From the NCBI RefSeq assembly GCF_017357245.1, contig NZ_CP071615.1, positions 124,001-188,000 of the forward strand: a stretch of 64,000 bases of DNA, given 5' to 3'. Both the position numbers and the translations under genes were made by a program. Position 1 is the stretch's first letter, and the number at the start of each line of letters is the position of its first letter. The notes beneath the pieces were generated by a model. The model made no database searches, was not told the origin of the DNA, and was given only the letters and a program-made list of their open reading frames with translations. This DNA is from Rhizobium bangladeshense (GTDB taxonomy: Bacteria; Pseudomonadota; Alphaproteobacteria; Rhizobiales; Rhizobiaceae). Positions 9,002-19,300 of this stretch are shown here, in pieces.

Positions 9002-9643
9002 CTACTGAAGGCTAAGCTCGATCAACGACCTGATCTCGTCCGCGGTCATGTCGTTGTGTCTCCCGTTCCAGTTTTCGTTGGTGTGGTTCCACATGCTCCC
9101 TTGGGAGACGATCAGCAGCTTACCGGAGAGAAGCCGCAGGACTGTCTTGGCGTCCTCAGGGACCGGCACCTCGTTACCATCCTCGTCATACCGCCAGACG
9201 CCGTGCTCCATCAGGCCGTAGTCGTAATCCTCTCCATCGATCCGCGCGATCTGCTCGGTATACTCGTCAACGCTATCGTAGATGCCGGTCGGCTGCATCC
9301 GCCGCATCTCAAGGAGGAAGAAGGACTCGATCGGCGCCTTCTCGATGTATTCGAACTGCAGGATCCTTGGTGCCGTCTCCAGTAGATCGGTCTCGCTCAG
9401 ATTGAACATCAGCTTGCCGCCGTCCTCGTGAACATCGACCCCCTCGAGAGGCAGGTGGCCGTTCGGCGGCAGAAACGAACAGTTTCCGACCATGAATGGC
9501 CGAAGGACTTCCGCGCAGTCGTAAGGATCCGTCCATGACCTCGACGTCGGCGGCGACGACCCGAAGGCGACGCGGATGGCGTCGTTCCAGAGGGTGTCAA
9601 GGTGTTGCTGGTATTCCATCCGCTTTTTCTCAAACTCATCCAT
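9002..9643 (-). CDS. uncharacterised 213-residue acidic protein
   Basis: First gene of the minus-strand cassette that diverges from the DruH-like gene. The product is acidic, without membrane segments or a signal peptide, starting MDEFEKKRMEYQQHLDTLW (a short helical, possibly coiled lead). The middle is rich in Asp/Glu and Tyr (IDGEDYDYGLMEHGVW) and a helical end follows. I recognise no family. The ATG is preceded by AGGGAGATTCGGC, a good ribosome site. The next gene begins about 90 bases on, so co-transcription is likely. Confidence 0.65.
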   Translation of the reverse strand: MDEFEKKRMEYQQHLDTLWNDAIRVAFGSSPPTSRSWTDPYDCAEVLRPFMVGNCSFLPPNGHLPLEGVDVHEDGGKLMFNLSETDLLETAPRILQFEYIEKAPIESFFLLEMRRMQPTGIYDSVDEYTEQIARIDGEDYDYGLMEHGVWRYDEDGNEVPVPEDAKTVLRLLSGKLLIVSQGSMWNHTNENWNGRHNDMTADEIRSLIELSLQ

Positions 9644-9890
9644 GCCGAATCTCCCTTTGCGCGCACGCTAGGACGAAAGGCCCTTCACCAAAAGTGAAAC
9701 CTTCAGCCATCGGACGATCACCAACGGCGCAGTAACAGGCGAGGGAATCACACGTCGGATATGTCGGCCGGTGCGAAATTAGGCCAGCATAAACTCTGAG
9801 GCGGCAGGAAGGCGATAGATCACCACTTGATCTTCAACCCCTGGTAACCGACAAATTATACGTTGCTGATGCAACGCAGGGGGGGAGTCT
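9644..9890. promoter_or_regulatory. divergent promoter region of the defence-like segment
   Basis: The 247-bp gap between two divergently read gene sets should hold both promoters. On the plus strand a strong purine run, GGGGGGGAG (9879-9887), stands just before the TTG start at 9891. The middle is relatively A+T-rich (for example CAAATTATACGTTG near 9850, with a TATACG -10-like hexamer). No palindromic operator is obvious. Confidence 0.4.
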
Positions 9891-12800
9891 TTGGGTCTAT
9901 CAACGCTATCGGATGATCAGCTTCGGGTGGAGTTCGAGCGCGGGCGAGACGATCTCTCCGTGCTCGAAGCGATCAACAACGAATTGAACAAACGCGATAC
10001 GGACGACGCATTCGAACTTCAGCTCGATGTCGTCGGCGTTCTTGCCAAGCTCAGAAAGACAGCCAAGCCACCATCGACCCCTGCAAAGCCAGCCTCGATG
10101 CCAGCGGACGCACTCGTGCGATGGAAACTGTCCTACCTTGGACGCCGTGGACTGGAATTACCCGACGGACGGCCGCTCCATAGATATCGTATGAGTGATA
10201 ACGAGTATGCGGAAATCCGAGAGATTCTACGCGCCGCAACCGGTCGCCTGTTGCGGGAAGACGGCGTCGCTGCGAGCTTGTTTGTGGCGTTCAGCGCAGA
10301 ATGGTTTCGTCGAGAGTCCACCAGTCTTTTCTTGAAATGGGATTCCCTGAACCTCGACGTCCTCAACGACGTCCCTCATGACGCGCGCCGGCGCCTCGCG
10401 GAAGTCGGCCTAGGGTACTGGAAGCGCCCTCTCCTAAGATTCGACAACGGTCGCGAATTCCTGCTTTCCCTCGCCTTGGAAGGCGGGATTTCCGCCCATG
10501 TGATCGCCGACGGCGGCTCGACGTGGCTCTCGGAATACCTTCGGGCAATCATGCGTTTTTCGCTGATGGACGGTCACGCCGACCACGGAAAGGGTTATGC
10601 GCACGACATGTCGGAGATGATCCGCAAGTCCTACAAGCAAGAAGGATTCGTGGATCTATGCGCCGAACTCGTTCTGACGTTGCTCGACTGGCGCAGGACG
10701 GTGGAGACGGCTCCGGCAGGGGTGGACCCTGTTCAGTTCCTCGACGCGCACAGCCCCGATTGGAAGGCGACGCTTCCGATCTTCATTCCCAGCAACGACG
10801 ACCAGATCGCACGCCGGCTTCTCAACGGACTGCTGGTTGAAAAGGTGGCAACGGGACCGGTTGGCAGCGGCGTCGGCGCGGAGCGTTACCTCGTTTTCGA
10901 AGCCGATCGATGGCGGCCGGCGTTGCTGCTCAACGCACGTGGAGAAATTCCGGCAGGCAAGCTCCCCGGCATCTCCTCGAAGGGTCGATGGAAGGCCGGT
11001 CCCTCCGGAAAGCTTGCAGATTTTCTTCCGAGCCAGTTGGCACTGTTCGAGCCTCCGACGGAACACGAGAAGACATGGCGCGTTCGCCCCACGACACTGC
11101 TAGACCGGCTGCTTGTCGGATTTGGTTTCAACGAAGCTGTCACCGTCAATCTGACGTGCGGATCGGACGTGCAGCCCTTTCCTTGGCCCGGTGGCTCACC
11201 GGTGGTCGGGAAGATCATGGCGTTCGTCGCCGAGGGGGCCGATGTCCAGTCTCAGAAGAAGCTGAGGCTGGAAAGGGTTGGTTCTGCCAGCCTTCCGGCG
11301 GCCACGGTCTACGTACTCGCGCCAGCGGACTGGATCGTGACAACGGAAGAAGGAATAGCTCTTCCTGCGAACTGGCCAGGCGACGCGGGGACGATCGTCC
11401 ACGTTGTCACCGGCACGGCTTACTTCCAGAAGCCGGGCGCAACTTTCGGAGAGCGTTACAGGATCGAGGCTGGCAAGGACGAGAGGCAGGAAAGTCTGTC
11501 CCTGACATCCGTGGAAGCATCTCCTCTTCAGTCGATGGACGAGCTCGAAATCTTCGAGGGTCCGGTTACGATCGAGATCGCAAGGCCGGCGGGTGCGAGA
11601 CAGATCCGCCCGAACGAAGTCCTGATACGTCAGCCCGGAGGCCCTTGGACCCCGGTGAATGACCGTCGGGTCTCTCGCTTAGGCGTTTTCGACATTTCGT
11701 GGCGCGACCCGACCGCGAACATCCAGCTCGAACGCCGTCGCATCGCGATAATGCCCATCGGCGCGCGCCTGAAGGGAAGGATGGTCAGCGGCGTCGAGGC
11801 ACAGGTCGTTGAAGAGAACCTGGAAGACTGGAGCGTCAGCCTGGCCTCCGCCAACGTAAAAGCTGACCTCGTCAACGCGGGCGAACATAGGCTCATGTTC
11901 GCCCGCAGGCCGCGCTATCGCGTCGAGGCGGTTCTGCGCGCTCCCGGTGGACATCCGTTCAGCGTGTCCATTCCATTAAAAAGTCGCCTGGCTTCAGTGA
12001 TTTCCAGCGATGGAGAAATCATTCAGCCCGGCCAGGAGATCGACGTCACCGCGCTCCGGGGAGCGATCGCCGAGTCGTCTTCGAAAGCCACGCTGACGAT
12101 CACGCCCCGGAACGAACGGTCGAATTCTCTTCAGTTCAGCTTCACAGGAGAGATCCCGCTTTCCGTGTTGAAGCCGGTCGTCGAAGAGCTGATGGCACGC
12201 ATCAGCGAGCAGGACGCGGTTCTCGACATGGACTTCATCGGGGATGCAAGGACATCGATCAGGGTCAAGCGGTATCGATATTCGCAGCCTCACTATCGAG
12301 ACGGGCAGATCGTGCTCGACCAGACGATGCCTTCCGATCCAGTCGTCCGGATGATCCTACGGCCCGCTGAAGAACACCCCCTGAGCTCCAACCCAGATGG
12401 CACGTTCGCGCTGCCCGATCCCTGCGAGGGGCCATGTCTCGTCTACGTACGTGACGGGCCGGACGTCGTCTCCAGACCGCTCCTGGTTCGGCTTCCGGCG
12501 GCCGATGTGGGTGAATCCCATTTCCGCTCCGCGCTTTTCGCTCCTGATACGCGGACCAGAATGGAGAAGTTCGAGGAGGCCATTTTCCAGTTCGAAGCCG
12601 GAACTCTGCCGCCCGACGACGTCAACTACCTTCTCGATCTCGCCACCAATCTGAACGGTCTCCCCGCGGCGGCATTCGACGTCCTCAAAGTCATGGCACG
12701 ACGGCCGCGGTCGATGCTCCGCCTCTTGTTCAAGGCAAGGGACGATGCGCAGAGACAAGCTATCTGGGCGCTCCAGGACCAGTTGCCATTCCTGTGGCTC

Positions 12801-13322
12801 TCCCTGCCATCGAAAGCGTGGCGGGACATCCTCGTCGCAGAGAGAGAAGAGTTCGAAACCGCGCTTTCGCTCGTACAACTGCCCCCGGAGAAGGTCTTCG
12901 AATTCCTGGCCAACCGTGTCAGGTCTCTGTGTGACTCGCTTCTGTCCCTTGAACCTGCACTCGCCGCGGTTCTCGACGTTGGAGGCGCGAAGGCGGAGCC
13001 GACGTTGAACATGGTGCTGATGGAATACGTACGCGATCAGCATCTTTTCGACGACGAGACGTCCCATAGGAACATCGTCCGGAATCCTGTCCTGGAACTG
13101 TTGTCGCAATCCTCCATCCGCCTGCCGTCGGAGTTCGAAAACCACAGTGTGGCGGAGTTCGAGGGCATCGCGGTTCCTGCATTTCTCGCGGCTGCCGCGA
13201 CTGGCAGGATTGCATCGAGCGGACTTTCAGACGTCGTGGTGCGCAGAACCCTCCGCGAGCACGGCCGCTACGTATCCTTCGCCTACCCGCATCTCCTACG
13301 TTTCTACGAGGCCCTTTCTTGA
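9891..13322 (+). CDS. druH: DruH-like protein of a Druantia type III system
   Basis: Large cytoplasmic protein of 1143 residues without recognisable enzymatic motifs. It starts with a charged helical segment (MGLSTLSDDQLRVEFERGR), has a long beta-rich middle (about residues 350-900) and a helical C-terminal third. Size, lack of known domains and position immediately 5' of a ~2000-residue DUF1998-type helicase match DruH, the partner of DruE in type III Druantia anti-phage systems. I also associate it from memory with the E. coli YjiT/ECs_5259-type family. The start is TTG after GGGGGGGAG. Its stop overlaps the helicase start (TTGA), indicating tight coupling. The call rests on architecture, not on an alignment. 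Confidence 0.55.
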   Translation: MGLSTLSDDQLRVEFERGRDDLSVLEAINNELNKRDTDDAFELQLDVVGVLAKLRKTAKPPSTPAKPASMPADALVRWKLSYLGRRGLELPDGRPLHRYRMSDNEYAEIREILRAATGRLLREDGVAASLFVAFSAEWFRRESTSLFLKWDSLNLDVLNDVPHDARRRLAEVGLGYWKRPLLRFDNGREFLLSLALEGGISAHVIADGGSTWLSEYLRAIMRFSLMDGHADHGKGYAHDMSEMIRKSYKQEGFVDLCAELVLTLLDWRRTVETAPAGVDPVQFLDAHSPDWKATLPIFIPSNDDQIARRLLNGLLVEKVATGPVGSGVGAERYLVFEADRWRPALLLNARGEIPAGKLPGISSKGRWKAGPSGKLADFLPSQLALFEPPTEHEKTWRVRPTTLLDRLLVGFGFNEAVTVNLTCGSDVQPFPWPGGSPVVGKIMAFVAEGADVQSQKKLRLERVGSASLPAATVYVLAPADWIVTTEEGIALPANWPGDAGTIVHVVTGTAYFQKPGATFGERYRIEAGKDERQESLSLTSVEASPLQSMDELEIFEGPVTIEIARPAGARQIRPNEVLIRQPGGPWTPVNDRRVSRLGVFDISWRDPTANIQLERRRIAIMPIGARLKGRMVSGVEAQVVEENLEDWSVSLASANVKADLVNAGEHRLMFARRPRYRVEAVLRAPGGHPFSVSIPLKSRLASVISSDGEIIQPGQEIDVTALRGAIAESSSKATLTITPRNERSNSLQFSFTGEIPLSVLKPVVEELMARISEQDAVLDMDFIGDARTSIRVKRYRYSQPHYRDGQIVLDQTMPSDPVVRMILRPAEEHPLSSNPDGTFALPDPCEGPCLVYVRDGPDVVSRPLLVRLPAADVGESHFRSALFAPDTRTRMEKFEEAIFQFEAGTLPPDDVNYLLDLATNLNGLPAAAFDVLKVMARRPRSMLRLLFKARDDAQRQAIWALQDQLPFLWLSLPSKAWRDILVAEREEFETALSLVQLPPEKVFEFLANRVRSLCDSLLSLEPALAAVLDVGGAKAEPTLNMVLMEYVRDQHLFDDETSHRNIVRNPVLELLSQSSIRLPSEFENHSVAEFEGIAVPAFLAAAATGRIASSGLSDVVVRRTLREHGRYVSFAYPHLLRFYEALS

Positions 13323-16300
13323 AGCCCTTTAATACGCTTTCCGATATTCGTCGCAGATCTGCCGAAGCAATCATCGCTCAGTCGGGGATCAGGAACGTGG
13401 CGCTCGCCGACCATATGCGGCGCATGTTCGGCTCCGACACGCCAGATGCAGGCGCCCTGCTCCAGCGGCCGGTCATCGAAGGATCGCATCCTTACGTCGC
13501 CGCCAAGAAGACGATGTCCGAAGTAGAGGCATCGGTGCTGCACCCTCGCTTCGTCTCGATGCTGGATGAGATCGGACCATCGAACGACTATCGGTTCCCC
13601 AAGGGGCGCCGTCCCTTTGCCCATCAGTTGACCGCCTGGGAGCATCTGGCTGGCCGCGCGGCCCGTCAGTCCGTTCTAGTCACCTCGGGAACCGGTTCGG
13701 GCAAGACGGAATGCTTCCTGTTCCCGATTTTGAGCGACCTTGTCCGACAGCTCGATGCGACGAGCACGCCGCTCGAAGGCGTTCAGGCAATCATGTTATA
13801 TCCGTTGAACGCGCTGATCGAAAGCCAGCAGGAACGGCTGTCCACCTGGACGGCGCCGTTCGGCGGAAAGATCAGGTACTGCCTCTACAACGGCAACCTT
13901 CCGCAATCCGAACCGAACTCGGTTCGTCGGGAGACACTTGAGAAGCTCAGGGATCGCGAGCAGCTACGAGCTAGTCCGCCCCCGGTTCTGGTTACGAACA
14001 TCACGATGCTTGAGTACATGCTCGCACGCAGCGAGGACCAACCGATCATCGAGAAATCCAAGGGAAAACTGAAGTGGATCGTTCTTGACGAGGCGCACTC
14101 GTTAGTGGGCGCCGCCGCGGCTGAGATTGCGCTACTGCTGCGTCGCGTTCTCCTGGCCTTCGAATGCAAACCCGAAGAGGTTCATTTCGTGGCGACGTCG
14201 GCCACGATCGGGAGTGGCGACGACATACAGGCGCAGCTCAAACGGTTCTTGGCCGACGTGGCGGGTATCGAGCATGCGAACGTGCATGTCGTCGAAGGTC
14301 ACCGCCAGCTTCCCGGCCGTCCTGCGAAACGCGGGAGGATCACCGATGTCAAAGCCCTTTTCGACGCTCGGCCCGAAGAGCGTTATGAAGCACTAGCGGC
14401 CGACGATCGCGTATGGAGCCTCATTTCTGATCGACTGTTCAAGGGGCCGCTGACGCTTGCTGAATTCGAACGATCTGCGCAGTCTCTAGGTCTCGACGCA
14501 GAACAATTCCTGACGCTGCTGTCGAGCGCGGTCAGGCCGCATCCCGACGCGAAGGAGGACGAGGAGAGGCTTGCGCCCGTGCGTGTGCACTGTTTCGAGC
14601 GGGCTGTACCCGGCTTGTGGACCTGCGTGAACGATGGCTGCTCGGCGTCGCCGGCGGGCTGGTCCTTCGGCGCGGTATATCTCGATCGCTGCGACTTGTG
14701 CCCGGCGTGTAGCGCTCCGGTTCTCGAGATCGTGAGCTGCTCGGAGTGCGGCGAGGTCGTTCTCGAGGCAATCGAACTTCCGAATGATCGGATCCGCGGT
14801 ACCCGCCGCGACCTGGGCAAGGACGAGTTCGAAGCCGAGGCGACTAGGGAGGACGACGGCACCGGCGACGACGCGGATGACGAGGCCGATGACGCCGAGC
14901 AGGGGTTGGTCGGGAATGTGGTGGGAACCGAGATACTGATTGGCATAGCGGCCGGCCCCGACTTCCGACCATTGCACCTGTCGAGAACCGACTGGAAGAT
15001 CGAGGCTGTTGCGTCGCCCGGCTCTGCATCCGTGTACTCGGCCTTGAAGCAGGACTCGTGCCCGTGCTGCCAGATCGGCGCGACTAACGGCGTCGACAAG
15101 CTACTTCGCCCCGTTCGCTTCGGAGCGCCGTTCATGATTGCGAGCGCCGCACCGATCCTTCTCGAAGGAGTGGACCCAGAGGTGGACAGGGAAGCCTCGC
15201 CGTCTCAGGGTCGGCGCGTCCTATCGTTCACGGACAGCCGGCAGGGGACGGCCCGCATGTCGGCCAAGATACAGGCCGAGGCCGAGCGAAACTTTGTCCG
15301 CTCGTTCGTATATCATACCGTCCAGCATTCGCTTCAAATTGGGACCGCGGTAGACACGTCCGAGATAGAGAGGACGATAGCAAGCCTCGAGCCGGTCGTT
15401 GCCGCCACCAGGGATCCTTCACTGCAGAATCTGCTCGACCAGCAGAGAAAAGCGCTCGCCGACGCATCCAAACCTTCACTGGAGGGAGTCACATGGGACG
15501 ATATGGTCGCACGTCTGTCGCAGCGAAAAGAGGTCGGTCAGTGGGTGAAAGAGGTCTGGGAGCCTCGCGATCCGGGACTGTTCAACGACAGCAGGAAGCT
15601 GGCTGACTTTCTCCTGCTCCGAGAATTCGCGAGGCGCCCGCGAACCGCGCTTTCTCTTGAAAGCCTCGGGCTCGCGCGGCTCCGCTTCGCCGTGATCGAC
15701 AGCCAGACTGTCGTACCGCCCGCTTTCGCCCGACATGGAAAGGGGATCGAGGACTGGCGCTCTTTCCTATACGCCATCACCGCGTTCTTCCTGCGCGCCA
15801 ATTCCGCGGTCGCGATCCACCCGGCGGTCATGCACTGGATCACGCCCAGGGCGAAGATGCGGGGTTTGCGCGCTCCGGGCAGGACCACTGATGGCGATAG
15901 GCGGTTTTTAGCGTGGCCGGGTGTCCCGAGGAAGGGGAATCCTTCGACGCCTCAGTTGCTCCTGATGAACGGACTTGGGCTCGATCGGTCGCGGCCAGAT
16001 CACCGCGCCGATTTCGAAGAGATATTCGACAGGGCATGGCATCAGCTTCAGGCAGTGTTCAACAGCGATCCGGATCGCCCTGCCCTCGACCTGCGCAAGG
16101 CCCACATCGCGCCCCTGCCCGACGGCTATTACTGCGCCCTGACGCGCAGAATTGTCGACATCGCCCCATTCGGCTCAAGTCCGCTCGTCCGGGCGTCGAG
16201 GCATTCCGCCCGCCGCGTGGCAGAGTCCAGGAAGATGCCCAATCTTCCCGCGGTTCTGCTCGGCGACGTCGACTTCGACGAAGGTCGGCGGAAGATCCGC

Positions 16301-19300
16301 GAATGGCTTGAGGACTCCGAAGAGGTGAAGGGTCTGCGGGCAGACAGTGCCTGGAACAACATTTCGGACCGCGTCGCCCTGTTCGCTGATTACTCGCGGT
16401 CTGCCGAACATTCGGCCCAGCAGGACGCCGCCGTACTTCAGCATTACGAGGCGCAGTTCAAGGCAGGGAAAATCAACATTCTGAATTGCTCAACGACGAT
16501 GGAGATGGGCGTCGACATCGGATCGGTCTCGACGGTCCTGATGACGAACGTTCCACCGTCGATTGCCAATTACAAGCAGCGAGTGGGACGCGCCGGCCGA
16601 CGCAGGCAGCCATTTTCGCTCGCCTTCACCTTCTGCAGGGACCGCCCCCTCGACCGGGAAGCCTTCAATTCACCGGAGCGGTATCTGGCCCGCACCTTGG
16701 CGGCGCCCAAGGTGGCGCTGAGCAGCCGCCCGATCGTTCAGAGGCACGTGAACGCCTACCTGCTGCGACGTTTCATGCTCGCGCGCGGCGGCAACCCGCT
16801 CAAGATGGAAATCGGGGCGTTCATGGGTACTCCGGCGGTGGTCGGCGAGGCTAGGGCCATTGCGGAATTGCGGCCGATCGCGGCGTTTCGCGAGTGGCTT
16901 GGAAATCCTTCGACAGCCGCCGCGGTCGAGAGCGAGCTCACAAGCCTCGTCAGGCACTCGGTTCTCGAAGGACAATCCGATCTCGTCGAGAGCTGCTTGG
17001 AAATCGCGACGCTTCTGGAAACGGGGTTCGTAAACGAATGGACCGGCTTGCAGGCTCTCGCCAAGGACGAAGGCATCAAGGTTGCTGCCAAGGGGAGAAT
17101 GGCTCTCGAGTTGAAGCGCCTTTGCCAGGAATTCCTCCTCAGCGCGCTAGCCGATCGCGGCTTCCTTCCAGGCCACGGCTTTCCGACCGGCGTCGTCACG
17201 TTCGTCCCACACAAACCAAAATCCACCGACCCGCAGGATGGACGGCGCACGACGCGGCTTATCGGACCGCAGCGATCGCTCGACCTCGCTATCCGTGACT
17301 ACGCCCCAGGTTCCGAGATCGTCCTAGACGGTCTGGTGCATAAGTCCGCTGGCGTGCTTCTGAATTGGAAGCGGCCGGCGAGCGAGGAAAACGTCCGCGA
17401 GGTTCAAAGCCTAAAGTTCCACTGGGTGTGCCAGAGCTGCGGCACCAGCGATACCGGACGTGACCTGGTGACCGAATGCCCGATCTGCGCGGGGGCAGTG
17501 AGAAATCAACAGTATCTCCGTCCAGCAGGGTTCTCCGTAGACGCCCGAGAGAAAGCGCATGCGGAAACGGACATCATCTCCTACGTCCCCCCGGAAGAGC
17601 CGAGCGTCTCGGTGCGCGCGAGCGCTTGGGCTTCGCTCCCAATGCCAGATCTCGGCCGGTTCAGGAGCACGAGAGAAGGGTCCGTCTACTACAGCAACAG
17701 GGCGCAATCGAAAAACGGATACGCCCTCTGCCTTCACTGCGGTCGCGCGGCGCCCGATCACCAGAAGCTTGAGAACGGCGATCCCGATCCTACGCACTCA
17801 TCTCCGCTCGAGCTGCACCTTCCACTGCGATGGAAGAAGGGCGAGAGTCGACTATTCTGCGAAGGCAACGACAGTTCCTGGGCCATCAAGAGGAACCTGG
17901 AACTCGGCTATGAGATCACGACTGACGTCTTCGAGCTCCAGCCGTCTGCGCCCATGACAAAAGCTGCAGCAACCGCGCTTGTCATTGCCCTGCGCGAGGG
18001 CGTGGCTCGCGACCTCGGTATCGAAGCAGACGAGATGGGATTTGCGACGCAAAGCTGGGACGGCGTCCTCGCCCAGCGTGTCCGGTCGATGCTCGTGTTC
18101 GACCGCGCCGCAGGAGGAGCAGGATTCTCGGCTGCGATACCAGCGCGCCTAGTCACCGTCCTGCGGGAGGCTCGGTCGATACTGAACTGTCCGAATCCGG
18201 GATGCTCGACGGGATGCGCGTCATGCGTGCTGGTGTCCGACGCTCCCTTCGAAGAGGGTCGACTAGATAGAACCGCAGCTTTGGACTTCCTTGACGCTCA
18301 TCTCTCGTTCAATGACGACGTTCCAACGGAGGACCGGTTCGGGGCGGATCCAGTGCTCTCCGCGTCCACTTTGGACGAAGTCAATCGGCTTCTCGTCGAC
18401 TCTGCGAAGCCTATCGTTCACGTCTTCCTTCCCGAGGCGACGGATGCCGGACAACTTTCAGAGTGGGCGTCGCTCTCGCAGTTCGGAAAGTGGTACTCGC
18501 AAGGATACGACGTTCGTTTCGTCCTGCCGGACGTCGCCCTTTCTTCCTACGACGGTGCGAGCAAGCTGGCATTCTACGATCTCGGACAGCGTTTCAGCCG
18601 AACAGGAGGCACCTTCGCGATCCTGTCTGGAAACCCGGCCGCCGAGGCCAACGGCGCGTTCGCTGGTATTTCGGTGACCTCGGCGGGCCGAACCACTGCG
18701 TGGGCGTCGAGGGACACCTCATCCTGGCTTCCCGGAACGAGGTGGGGGCAGCCTGCGACAATGCCGGTGGTCAAGGCGGCCGTGAATTGGACACCCACTT
18801 TCTCTCCGCTGGAGAGCAAGGCACTGCTTCCGTCGGCCAAGTCCAGATACGAACCGATCAAAGGCGAGCTGGACCGATCGCTGACACTGTTTGGAAGCGG
18901 AATGGCATCAAGGATTCGGGGGCTGCTCGAAGAGCTTGGAATACCGAAGACATCGGCGATCGAGTCCATTGTCTACAGCGATCCATACGTGAAGTCGCCG
19001 TTGGTGGCTAAGATGTTCGTCGACACCGTGGCCGCGTTGGTAAAGGGCTCGACGTCTCGACCCATCGTCTCGCTACTAACCGGCGACAAGCCGGGAACGA
19101 AGCATGGCATGCAGAACGCGATCTCGAACGACTGGCGCGACAGCGCGGTGGCGGAGATGGTGTTGAAGGAATACGCGAAAAGGAAGGACGTCGACCTTAA
19201 TATCACGTTCCAACGTGTTGCTCACGGTCGCTACATGCATCTGCGTTTTACCGGTGGGAAGCAGGCGACGATCGTGTTCGACCAAGGTTTCGGGGCATGG

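Noticed and set aside
12357..13145. Minus-strand frame of 262 codons inside the DruH-like gene
   Set aside because: High-G+C shadow of the plus-strand gene with no ribosome site or domain.
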